Shown: piece by piece, positions 49,475 through 57,006 of the stretch
How the letters are laid out: each line of letters begins with the position of its first letter
Numbering within the stretch: the first letter of the stretch is position 1
Source of the DNA: JAICYJ01 sp035473255
GTDB lineage: Bacteria > Actinomycetota > Thermoleophilia > Gaiellales > JAICJC01
Assembly (NCBI GenBank): GCA_035473255.1
Contig: DATIOK010000130.1
Coordinates: 1-64,000, forward strand
DNA: 64,000 nt
Direction: 5' to 3'
Translations under genes and position numbers: made by a program
Notes under the pieces: model-generated
The model's input: only the letters and a program-made list of their open reading frames with translations
What the model was told of the DNA's origin: nothing
Databases searched by the model: none

Positions 49475-52012
49475 ATGGGCTGCGATCCCCGACACGAGGT
49501 CCTGTTCGAGCCGGTCCGGATCGGGCCCAAGACGCTCCGAAACCGCTTCTACCAGGTGCCCCACTGCACCGGGTTCGGCGTTGAGAAGCCGTGGTCGCAG
49601 GCCCGGCACCGGGCGGTCAAGGCCCAGGGCGGCTGGGCCGCCGTCTGCACCGAGTACTGCACCATCAGCGCCGAGTCCGACGAGACGCCGTACGTGGCCG
49701 CGCGGATGTGGGACGACCACGACCTGCAGATGCTGGCCGTGACCGCCGAGCAGGCGCACGAGCTGGGCGCGCTGGCCGGGATCGAGCTGTCGCACACGGG
49801 CGCGCACGGCGAGAACAGCGAGTCGCGGCTGCCCGCGGCGGCGCCGTCGCAGATCGCCGGCGACTTCGCGGTGGGGGTGGTGCCGCGGGCGATGACCAGG
49901 CGCGACATCCGCCGCGTGCAGGGCGACTGGGTGACGGCGGCGCGGCGCTCGCGCACCGCCGGCTTCGACATCGTCTACGTGTACGGCGCGCACACGTACC
50001 TGCCCGGCCAGTTCCTATCGCCTCACTACAACCGCCGCACAGACGAGTACGGCGGATCGCTGGTGAACCGGGCCCGGTTCTGGCTGGAGACGCTGGAGAT
50101 GGTGCGCGAGGCGGTCGGCGACGACTGCGCGGTGGCGTGCCGGGTGGCGGTCGACCGCCGCGGCGCGCTGGGCGTCGATCTCGACGAGGGCCTCGAGTTC
50201 GTGTCGCTGGCCGACCACCTGGTCGACCTCTGGGACGTGACGGTCGGATCGATCGGCGAGTGGTCGCTGGACTCCGGGCCGTCCCGCTTCTACCGCGAGG
50301 GTTGGCAGCTGGAGAGCACCGCCCGTGTGCGCGAGGCGACGCGCAAGCCGATCGTGGGCGTGGCCCGGATGACGGATCCCGACCTGATGGCGAACGTGAT
50401 CCGAAGCGGCGTCTGGGACCTGATCGGCGCCGCCCGCCCATCGATCTCCGACCCGTATCTGCCCGAGAAGATCCGCCAGGGCAGGGTGGACGAGATCCGC
50501 GAGTGCATCGGCTGTAACGTCTGCATCTCGAAGGCCGACAGCCGCCGACATATCGGCTGCACCCAGAATCCGACCGCCGGCGAGGAGCACCGGCGGGGAT
50601 GGCATCCGGAGCACGTGCCGCCGCTGGCGGAGCCCCTGCACGCGCTGGTGGTCGGGGCCGGGCCGAGCGGCCTGGAGTGCGCCATCACGCTGGCGCGGCG
50701 CGGCGCGCGGGTCGATCTGGTCGACCGGGGCGCGATGGTGGGCGGCTCGATGGGCTGGATCACGCGCCTGCCGGGGATGGGGGAGTGGGGCCGGCTGGTC
50801 GCGTACCGGGCGGTGCAGCTGAAGCGGCTGCCTTTGATCGAGCTGACCACCGGCCGCGAGCTGGACGCGGACGAGATCCGCGGCTGGGGTGCCGACGTGG
50901 TGGTGCTTGCCACCGGCTCGAGCTGGTCCGGCGACGGGCTCAACGGCTTCACGCGTGAGCCGATCCCGGGCGCCGACGACGCCCTGCCGCACGTGCTGAC
51001 GCCGGAGCAGGTGCTGCTGGAGGGCAAGCGGCCGCCGGGCCCGCGCGTCGTGGTGTACGACGGCGACGCGTACTTCGCGGCAGCCGGGCTGGCCGAGCTG
51101 CTGGCCGGGGAGGGGCACGAGGTGGAGCTGGTGACCGGCTACGACACGATCGCGCCGTTCGCGGCCGAGACGCTGGAGGACGTGCTCACCCGCAGCCGGC
51201 TGCACGAGGCGGGGGTGGCAATGCGGGGCGCCACCACGCTGGCCGGGATCGAGCCGGGGCGCGTGGTCGCCGAGAACGAGTTCGGCGAGCCGTTCACGAT
51301 CGCAGCCGACGCTGTGGTGCTGGTCACCCAGAGGGTCTCCCGCGACCGGCTCTACCACGAGCTGGACGGCACGCTGCCGCGGGTGCACCGGATCGGAGAC
51401 TGCGTCGCGCCGCGGATCCTGGCCGAGGTCGTGTTCGACGGCCACCGCATGGCGCGGGAGATCGACCAGCCGGATCCGGACGTGGCGCTGCCCTACCTGC
51501 GAGAGCGGCCGATGCAGGATCCGCCGCCGGCACCGGCCGCACCGCCGCCGACGCTGACGCTGCCGGAACGGCTGCAGCCGCGTCCGCGACGGGTGGAGCT
51601 GCTCGAGGGAGCGGCCGGCGAGGTGGCGGCCCGCATCGACCAGCTGGTGCGGGGGCAAGGCGAGGTGGTGGTGGCAGCAGGGGGTGGTGCGGGCGATGAC
51701 CTGGATCCCTACCGGCGGCTGGCGGAGCGCTACGGCGGGCGGTTTGCCGTGTCGCGGCCGCAGGTGGAGGCGGGGCGCGCAACCCGGGCCGACCTGGTCG
51801 GCGCAAGCTCGCACGCGGTCGCGCCGGACGTATATCTGGCCTTCGGCATCTCGGGTGCAATCCCGCATCTGGTGGGGATGGCCGACAGCGGAACGGTGGT
51901 TGCGATCAACACCGACAGATCCGCGCGGATCTTCGATTACGCCGATTTCGGCGCGCTCGTGGACGCCGAGCAGGTCGCGCGGCGGATCTGCGACGGGCCC
52001 CCTTTAGGGTGA
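49475..52012 (+). CDS. Trimethylamine dehydrogenase-like iron-sulfur flavoprotein fused to ETF-alpha FAD domain
   Basis: The 845-aa protein follows trimethylamine dehydrogenase closely over about 680 residues. FYQVPHCTGFG carries the Cys that binds FMN covalently in TMADH; CTEYC, YVYGAHTYLP and WSLDSGPSRFY keep catalytic-site residues; CIGCNVC with Cys 344, 347, 350 and 362 binds [4Fe-4S]; the ADP-binding Rossmann domain begins VVGAGPSGLECA. The third aromatic residue of the TMADH bowl (Trp in CISRW) is Ala here, so the amine may not be trimethylamine; dimethylamine or histamine dehydrogenase-like activity is possible. After a Pro-rich linker (about 680-705), residues 729-840 are an ETF-alpha C-terminal FAD domain (SRPQVEAGRA, YLAFGISGAIPHLVGM, VAINTDRSARIFDYADFGALVDA). 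TAGGAT lies 11 nt before the ATG. Confidence 0.88.
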   Translation: MGCDPRHEVLFEPVRIGPKTLRNRFYQVPHCTGFGVEKPWSQARHRAVKAQGGWAAVCTEYCTISAESDETPYVAARMWDDHDLQMLAVTAEQAHELGALAGIELSHTGAHGENSESRLPAAAPSQIAGDFAVGVVPRAMTRRDIRRVQGDWVTAARRSRTAGFDIVYVYGAHTYLPGQFLSPHYNRRTDEYGGSLVNRARFWLETLEMVREAVGDDCAVACRVAVDRRGALGVDLDEGLEFVSLADHLVDLWDVTVGSIGEWSLDSGPSRFYREGWQLESTARVREATRKPIVGVARMTDPDLMANVIRSGVWDLIGAARPSISDPYLPEKIRQGRVDEIRECIGCNVCISKADSRRHIGCTQNPTAGEEHRRGWHPEHVPPLAEPLHALVVGAGPSGLECAITLARRGARVDLVDRGAMVGGSMGWITRLPGMGEWGRLVAYRAVQLKRLPLIELTTGRELDADEIRGWGADVVVLATGSSWSGDGLNGFTREPIPGADDALPHVLTPEQVLLEGKRPPGPRVVVYDGDAYFAAAGLAELLAGEGHEVELVTGYDTIAPFAAETLEDVLTRSRLHEAGVAMRGATTLAGIEPGRVVAENEFGEPFTIAADAVVLVTQRVSRDRLYHELDGTLPRVHRIGDCVAPRILAEVVFDGHRMAREIDQPDPDVALPYLRERPMQDPPPAPAAPPPTLTLPERLQPRPRRVELLEGAAGEVAARIDQLVRGQGEVVVAAGGGAGDDLDPYRRLAERYGGRFAVSRPQVEAGRATRADLVGASSHAVAPDVYLAFGISGAIPHLVGMADSGTVVAINTDRSARIFDYADFGALVDAEQVARRICDGPPLG

Positions 52013-52211
52013 CGCACTAGACTCGATGGTGCGCTGAAATCTGGGGTGGCGCACCGAAAGGGTGCGCGGCAGCCACGTTGCGCGGGCGAAACTGGGGTCT
52101 ACTCCTGGCTTTGTTGCAGCGCTTCGCGTGACTGTTGCCGAGGTCCTCGGGTTGGAGCCCCCGGGGGCCTCGGCCCGCTTCTCCGCCCTACTGACAACAG
52201 GAGGAGCGGAA
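52013..52211 (+). other. 199-bp leader region with predicted hairpins, possible cis-regulatory RNA
   Basis: A TAGACT at 52018-52023 could start a transcript near 52030, giving a leader of about 180 nt before a strong AGGAGGAG site. Within it, GTGGC-GCACC (52046-52055) pairs with GGTGC (52061-52065) and GCCAC (52072-52076), a hairpin with a one-sided bulge; a CCGAGG/CCTCGG pairing follows. No known riboswitch class recognised. Confidence 0.35.
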
Positions 52212-53546
52212 ATGGCCGGCGGCGACGTGGTGATTCTGGGAGGCGGGAGCACGGGCGAGGCCTGTGTCTCCGCCCTCCGCGAGCTCGAGCCCGACACGCG
52301 CATCACGCTGGTGGAGCGGGAGCTGGTCGGCGGCGAATGCTCGTACTACGCGTGCATGCCGACCAAGGGGATGCTGCGGCCGCTGGAGGCCGTCGCGGCG
52401 GCGCACAACGTGCCGGGTGCGAGGGAGGCGGTGACGGGGCCGGTCAGCGCCGATGGCGTGTTCGGGCACCGCGAGTCGATCACCAACGGCTGGGACGACT
52501 CCTCGCAGGCGAAATGGCTGACGTCCAAGCATGCGGAGCTGGTGCGGGGCGAGGCTCGCGTGCTGCGGCCGGGGGTGATCGCGGTGGGCGAGCGGGAGGT
52601 CGAGTACGGGCGGCTGGTGATTGCAACCGGGTCGCGGCCCCTGATCCCGCCGATCCCCGGCCTGGACAGCGTCGAGTACTGGACGAACCGGGAGGCCACC
52701 AGCCGGCGCGAGGTCCCGTCCAGCCTGGTCGTGCTGGGCGCCGGCCCGGTGGGATGCGAGCTGGCCCAGTTCTTCAGCCGCATGGGCGCGCGGGTGGCGA
52801 TCGTGGACGCGGCCGACCGGCTGCTGCCACGCGATCACCCCGAGGCGGGTGACCTGCTGGGCGAGTTCCTCGCGGGCGAGGGCATCACCCTGCACCTGGG
52901 GAAGGGGGTGGATCGGATCGATCCGGGGGTGAAGCTGCGGCTGAAGGACGGCACGGTGGTCGAGGGTGAGCGATTGCTGGTCGCCACCGGACGGCGGCCG
53001 AACTCGGATGGCTTCGGGCTCGAGCAGCTGGGGGTGACGCTCGGCACGGGCGGAGCCGTGGAGGTGGACGAGCGCATGCGCGCGGCCGATGGAGTGTGGG
53101 CGATCGGAGATGTGAACGCGATCGCGATGTTCACGCACGTCGGCAAGTACCAGGCTCGTGTGGCGGCGGCGGACATGGCCGGGAAGCCGGCCAAGGCCGA
53201 CCACAGCGCCGTGCCGGCGGTGACGTTCACGGACCCGCAGGTGGCGTCGGTGGGTCGCACGAGCGGCGATGGGCTGGTGACCGGCGAGCGGAGGATCGAC
53301 AGCGTGTCGCGCACGTCGACCTACGAGCGGCCGAAACGACCGGGGTTCCTGAAGGTGATGGCAGACCCCGAGCGAGGGGTGCTGGTGGGCGCGGTGGCCG
53401 TGGGTCCCGAGGCGGGCGAATGGCTGGGCCAGCTGACGCTGGCGGTACGCGCGCAGGTGCCGGTGGAGCTGCTGCGCGAGACGATCCAGCCCTACCCGAC
53501 GTTTAGCGAAGCGGTGCAGTTCGCGGTGCGCGACCTGCCCATGTAG
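52212..53546 (+). CDS. Pyridine nucleotide-disulfide oxidoreductase (dihydrolipoamide dehydrogenase family)
   Basis: The 444-aa flavoprotein has the FAD motif VVILGGGSTGEACVSAL, the redox-active pair in GGECSYYACMPTK (CxxxxC kept, surrounding residues unusual: the common form is GGTCLNVGCIPSK), a NAD(P) motif VVLGAGPVGCELAQF and the C-terminal dimer domain, where the usual HPT is not seen (PYPTFSEAVQ). It may reduce a low-molecular-weight disulfide, a quinone or a metal. The ATG at 52212 has a strong AGGAGGAG site; the longer frame to 52062 is therefore unlikely. Confidence 0.85.
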   Translation: MAGGDVVILGGGSTGEACVSALRELEPDTRITLVERELVGGECSYYACMPTKGMLRPLEAVAAAHNVPGAREAVTGPVSADGVFGHRESITNGWDDSSQAKWLTSKHAELVRGEARVLRPGVIAVGEREVEYGRLVIATGSRPLIPPIPGLDSVEYWTNREATSRREVPSSLVVLGAGPVGCELAQFFSRMGARVAIVDAADRLLPRDHPEAGDLLGEFLAGEGITLHLGKGVDRIDPGVKLRLKDGTVVEGERLLVATGRRPNSDGFGLEQLGVTLGTGGAVEVDERMRAADGVWAIGDVNAIAMFTHVGKYQARVAAADMAGKPAKADHSAVPAVTFTDPQVASVGRTSGDGLVTGERRIDSVSRTSTYERPKRPGFLKVMADPERGVLVGAVAVGPEAGEWLGQLTLAVRAQVPVELLRETIQPYPTFSEAVQFAVRDLPM

Positions 53547-53597
53547 CCAGCGCCGACTTCGCAACGATCGGTCACGGGGTTCGCACGAACCGCCGGC

Positions 53598-53731
53598 GAG
53601 GGCCGAAGCGGTGTTTGACTCCAATAATTGGAACTTTGGCTCAACTACGCCAAACGCGTGTCACGGCCGGCGTGACCTCGGTCAGGATCGCGTGCCGAAG
53701 TGCCACGGTCGCCGTGTCGGTGTTTGACACC
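53598..53731. repeat. 134-bp intergenic repeat A, copy 2
   Basis: Same length and orientation as 40206-40339, with the first 29 nt identical and the same closing GGTGTTTGACACC. It lies between the convergent flavoprotein and amine oxidase genes. The GTCAC...GTGAC inverted repeat is kept while the bases between have changed. Confidence 0.75.
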
Positions 53732-53755
53732 GGGTTTCGCCCTGCGCACAGCGTT

Positions 53756-54967
53756 TCAGGCGCTTCCGATCAGCTGGCGGGCAGCGCGTTCGCCGCTTCG
53801 CAGCGCGCCCTCCATGGTCGAGTACCAGTGCCGCTCGGTGTGCTCGCCGGCGAAGGCGATCCGCCCGACCGTGGCCTCCAGCCGATCGTCGAGATCCGTC
53901 GGCCGGTCCGGCTGGCGCGCGCTGTAGGCCCCGTCCGGCCAGGTCGAGAGCACCGCCGCCGCGCCGTCGAGCTCGAGGTCGGGTCGCAGCGCTGCGACCC
54001 GCTCGAGGTACCGCTCCGGCCCGGCGTCCACCCGCAGCGCATCTACGGCCGGCTCCGACCCCGCAAACGCCGTGACCAGCGGCGCCACGGCTCCGTCGCC
54101 GTCCTTCGCCGTCCACGTCCAGAAGTGCTCCGGCACCGATAGCACCGAGCTGGCCTGCGCCTCAGCCACCAGCGGCACCGCCAGCTTGGCCGCCTGCCCG
54201 TAGACGACCCGCGCCAGCGCGTCGCCCTTCCAGGCGGGCAGCGGCGGGTCGAAGGCGATCCCGTCCGTGGCCGGCGCCGGAACCGAGACCACCACCGCGT
54301 CCACGTCGAGGTCGTCGTTGATCCGAAAGCCGTCCCCGACCTGCGCCACCCGCACCGCCGGCGTCCCCAGCTGCACCCGCAGCCCCGTCGCCAGCCGTTT
54401 CGCCACCTGATCGTTCCCGCCCGCCACCCGCCGCGCCTCCACGTCGTCGAACAGCTCACCGACGTGGCGCACTGCGCCCGCCGCCAGCAGCGACACGGGA
54501 TGGGCGTAGGAGACCTGGATCCTGCACGCGATCAGCTCGCGCGCCCCCGCATCCATCGGCACCCGCTCCAGCAGCTCCGCGACCGTCAGACCCTCGCCGG
54601 CACCGGACTCCACGGCAGCGACCAGCGCCGCCAGCCCCGCCCCCAGAGCGGCCGCACCGATGCCGATGCCTCCGCGCGGGTCGCGCTGGGTGAAGCTCAT
54701 GCCCATCGGCGCCAGCTCGAGACCGAGCCGGCTCACCAGTGCCGGCAGCACCGTGTAGCCCTCCGTCACGAACTCCGCGCCCATCTCGACGATCGCACCG
54801 CCCGGCAGCCTCTGCGACCAGACCCGGCCGCCCACCCGCGGCTCTCGCTCCAGCACCGTGACCGCGACGCCCTCCCCCCGAAGCGCCGCGGCCGCTGCCA
54901 GGCCCGCGAGTCCCGCTCCGATCACGGCCACGCTGGCCACGCCGCTGTCGCCGCCGGCTGTCCTCAT
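53756..54967 (-). CDS. FAD-dependent amine oxidase (flavin monoamine oxidase family)
   Basis: The 403-aa protein has the FAD motif VAVIGAGLAGLAAAAAL (residues 12-28), the second flavin segment EPRVGGRVWSQ, and the C-terminal GRIAFAGEHTERHWYSTMEGALRSGERAA, all typical of monoamine/protoporphyrinogen/phytoene-type oxidases. Substrate unknown. Its ATG overlaps the RsgA stop by one base (TGATG), so it is read from the RsgA transcript. Confidence 0.87.
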   Translation of the reverse strand: MRTAGGDSGVASVAVIGAGLAGLAAAAALRGEGVAVTVLEREPRVGGRVWSQRLPGGAIVEMGAEFVTEGYTVLPALVSRLGLELAPMGMSFTQRDPRGGIGIGAAALGAGLAALVAAVESGAGEGLTVAELLERVPMDAGARELIACRIQVSYAHPVSLLAAGAVRHVGELFDDVEARRVAGGNDQVAKRLATGLRVQLGTPAVRVAQVGDGFRINDDLDVDAVVVSVPAPATDGIAFDPPLPAWKGDALARVVYGQAAKLAVPLVAEAQASSVLSVPEHFWTWTAKDGDGAVAPLVTAFAGSEPAVDALRVDAGPERYLERVAALRPDLELDGAAAVLSTWPDGAYSARQPDRPTDLDDRLEATVGRIAFAGEHTERHWYSTMEGALRSGERAARQLIGSA

Positions 54968-56061
54968 CAGTCCCGCGAGGGCCGCGACGCGTTTCGCATC
55001 TGCTTGCTCAGCGTCTTCCACTGCTGCCGCTGTTCCGAGCGCGCGCGCTTGTCCTGCTTCAGCTCCTGGAAGCGCAGCTCCCGCAGCAGCTTGTTGTAGC
55101 TCTCCAATCGGTCCGGGGCGAGCGTGCCGGCTGTGATCGCCGCGGTCACGGCGCAGCCGGGTTCGCCCTCGTGCTTGCAGTCGCTGAACCGGCAGCCGGC
55201 CGCCAGCTCGTGCACGTCTGCGAAGGTCTGCTCGAGGCCGTCCCCGTCGCCGTCCCACATGCTCACCGACCGCATGCCCGGCGTGTCGATCAGCACCCCG
55301 CCCGACGGCAGCGGGATCAGCTCGCGGTGCGAGGTCGTATGCCGGCCGCGGCCGTCCGGCCGCACGTCCTGCGTCCGCAGCCGCTCCTCGCCCACCAGCC
55401 TGTTGATCAGCGTGGACTTGCCCGCACCCGACAGCCCCAGCAGCGCCACCGTGCGATTCCCCCTGATGTGCGCGTCGAGCGCCTCGAGGCCATCGCCGGT
55501 GGCGGCGCTGATCGCGAGCACATCGGTGCCGAACGCGATCGACTCCGCCTCCAGCACGAACCGCTCCGTGTCCTCGCAGAGGTCGGTCTTGGTCAGCAGG
55601 ATCACCGGCTGCGCGCCGCTCTGCCAGCCCAGCGTCAGGTACCGCTCCAGCCGGCGCAGGCTGAACCGCTGGTCGAGCGAGTTGACGAGGAACACGACGT
55701 CGATGTTGGCCGCCACCACCTGCCCGATCGTCTCCTCGCCGGAGGCCTGCCGCGTGAATGCGGTTCGCCGTTCCATCAGCGCCCGCAGGACGGCGTCGTC
55801 GCCGCCCGGGACGGCCGGGGTCACCGCCGCCCAGTCGCCCACGGCCGGCGTCTCGAACCGTGGCGGCACCACCGCCCGGTGCACGGCCGTCGCGGCGAAC
55901 ACCGTGCAGATGCCGCGGTCGACGCGTGCGATGCGCCCGGGCACGCTGCCCGGTTCGCCCAGCTGTGCGAACTCCTCGTCCCGGGCTTGATCCCAGCCCA
56001 GCTGCTGCAAACGCTCAGATTCGGGCGGCCCGTCCTCGGGCCACCAGGAAATGTCACTCAC
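54967..56061 (-). CDS. rsgA: Ribosome small subunit-dependent GTPase A
   Basis: The 364-aa circularly permuted GTPase acts in 30S subunit maturation. An OB-fold (about 40-90) is followed by G4 (LLTKTDLC), G5 (ISAATGDG), G1 (GLSGAGKST), G2 region, G3 (IDTPGMRS) and the zinc domain CRFSDCKHEGEPGC. The start is GTG 56061, with GGAGAG 8 nt upstream; a longer frame reaches 56148 but begins with an unlikely low-complexity stretch. Confidence 0.94.
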   Translation of the reverse strand: MSDISWWPEDGPPESERLQQLGWDQARDEEFAQLGEPGSVPGRIARVDRGICTVFAATAVHRAVVPPRFETPAVGDWAAVTPAVPGGDDAVLRALMERRTAFTRQASGEETIGQVVAANIDVVFLVNSLDQRFSLRRLERYLTLGWQSGAQPVILLTKTDLCEDTERFVLEAESIAFGTDVLAISAATGDGLEALDAHIRGNRTVALLGLSGAGKSTLINRLVGEERLRTQDVRPDGRGRHTTSHRELIPLPSGGVLIDTPGMRSVSMWDGDGDGLEQTFADVHELAAGCRFSDCKHEGEPGCAVTAAITAGTLAPDRLESYNKLLRELRFQELKQDKRARSEQRQQWKTLSKQMRNASRPSRD

Positions 56062-56069
56062 GTGGATAT

Positions 56070-56075
56070 CTCTCC
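56070..56075 (-). promoter_or_regulatory. Ribosome-binding site GGAGAG of rsgA
   Basis: Eight nucleotides before the GTG at 56061; it decides this start over the longer frame. Confidence 0.5.
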
Positions 56076-56278
56076 AGGGGTTGATGGGTTCCCCGGAGGC
56101 CGCGGCGCGCGGTCGATCAGCGCTGTCGGGGCAGGCGGGGACGTGCAAGCTGGATTACCGATTTCATCCTCATGGTCCGCACCTCCCTGCCGATTGCACT
56201 ACAGCGACTCCAATACCATAGCAATCAACGGCACGAGGTATTGCGCGCGGGGGCAAGGGGGTCGCTACCATGCCCGGC

Positions 56279-56338
56279 GTGCTCCAACACCGGGGTCGGT
56301 GGGTCCGTACCCCGAATGCGCTCGATCTGCTCGCGTAG
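56279..56338 (+). CDS. Possible 19-codon upstream ORF
   Basis: GTG at 56279 lies 7 nt after TACCAT (56266-56271), the leaderless pattern of this genome, and runs to TAG at 56336. The peptide is Arg/Leu-rich. It could be a leader peptide or simply mark the promoter of the next gene. Confidence 0.2.
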   Translation: MLQHRGRWVRTPNALDLLA

Positions 56339-56375
56339 GTGACAGCTTCGCGTGGGCGCAGCTCTGTCCCCGAGT

Positions 56376-56382
56376 AGGAGGT
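56376..56382 (+). promoter_or_regulatory. Ribosome-binding site AGGAGGT deciding a CTG start
   Basis: A perfect anti-16S match 7 nt before CTG 56390. The first ATG in frame (56420) would be 37 nt away and would remove the charged part of the signal peptide. Confidence 0.6.
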
Positions 56383-56389
56383 CCCGATC

Positions 56390-56935
56390 CTGAGGAAACA
56401 CCTGTTTGTTGCCGTTTTGATGCTGGCGGCCATCACCCTGACAGTATCTGCACACCGCGCCAGCGCCGCCGTGACGGCGAGCGCGGCTTATCAGAAGGCC
56501 GTTCACAGCTGGCGCCACGAGGCCCGCTTCCGTCGCAACCAGGCCTCCCACCTGGCCCGCCGCCTGGGCGTTCACTACCGCCCCCGCCGGGCCGAGATCC
56601 ACATGAACAGGATCGTCCGCCTGCAGCACCTGACGCGACACTACCGGCTCCGCGGCAACCACTTCCGCAGGATCATCCGCCAGCGGTTCCCCCACCTGAT
56701 GTGCATCCACCACTACGAGGGCAGCTGGTCCGCCTACAACCCCGCCGGCTACTACGGCGGCTTCCAGATGGACGCCTCGTTCATGCAGCACTGGGGCGCG
56801 GACAAGCTGCGCAAGTACCGGGGCCGCGATGCTCGGTACTGGTCGGCCGCCGACCAGCTCGCTGTCGCCAGCCGTGCGGTCGCACACATCGGCTACAGCC
56901 CGTGGCCGAACACCGGGGCCATGTGCGGGCTGTAA
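56390..56935 (+). CDS. Secreted transglycosylase-like wall enzyme (Rpf-like fold), CTG start
   Basis: The 181-aa protein read from CTG 56390 has a textbook signal peptide (RKH, then LFVAVLMLAAITLTVSA, cleavage near ASA-AV), an Arg/His-rich middle of about 80 residues, and a C-terminal lysozyme-like domain: CIHHYEGSWSAYNPAGYYGG (catalytic Glu in YEGSW), FQMDASFMQHWG, WSAADQLAVASRA and YSPWPNTGAMCGL. This is the transglycosylase-like family of actinobacteria that loosens peptidoglycan. Starting at ATG 56420 would destroy the n-region. Confidence 0.85.
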   Translation: MRKHLFVAVLMLAAITLTVSAHRASAAVTASAAYQKAVHSWRHEARFRRNQASHLARRLGVHYRPRRAEIHMNRIVRLQHLTRHYRLRGNHFRRIIRQRFPHLMCIHHYEGSWSAYNPAGYYGGFQMDASFMQHWGADKLRKYRGRDARYWSAADQLAVASRAVAHIGYSPWPNTGAMCGL

Positions 56936-57006
56936 CCTCCGCATAATCGCCGCCGCGCTCGCGGGAACGGCTCAAGCGCGGGGCATGCCCGGCCGATGTC
57001 CTAGCG

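Larger units (their letters stand above)
56062..56389. other. 328-bp divergent intergenic region
   Basis: It holds the rsgA ribosome-binding site on one side and, on the other, a possible leaderless upstream ORF (56279-56338) and the AGGAGGT site of the transglycosylase gene. I looked for the c-di-AMP (ydaO) riboswitch common before such wall hydrolases and could not recognise it. Confidence 0.4.

Noticed and set aside
56149..56389. ydaO-type c-di-AMP riboswitch upstream of the transglycosylase gene
   Set aside because: Expected for Rpf-like genes, but the conserved core and closing pseudoknot sequences could not be found by reading.
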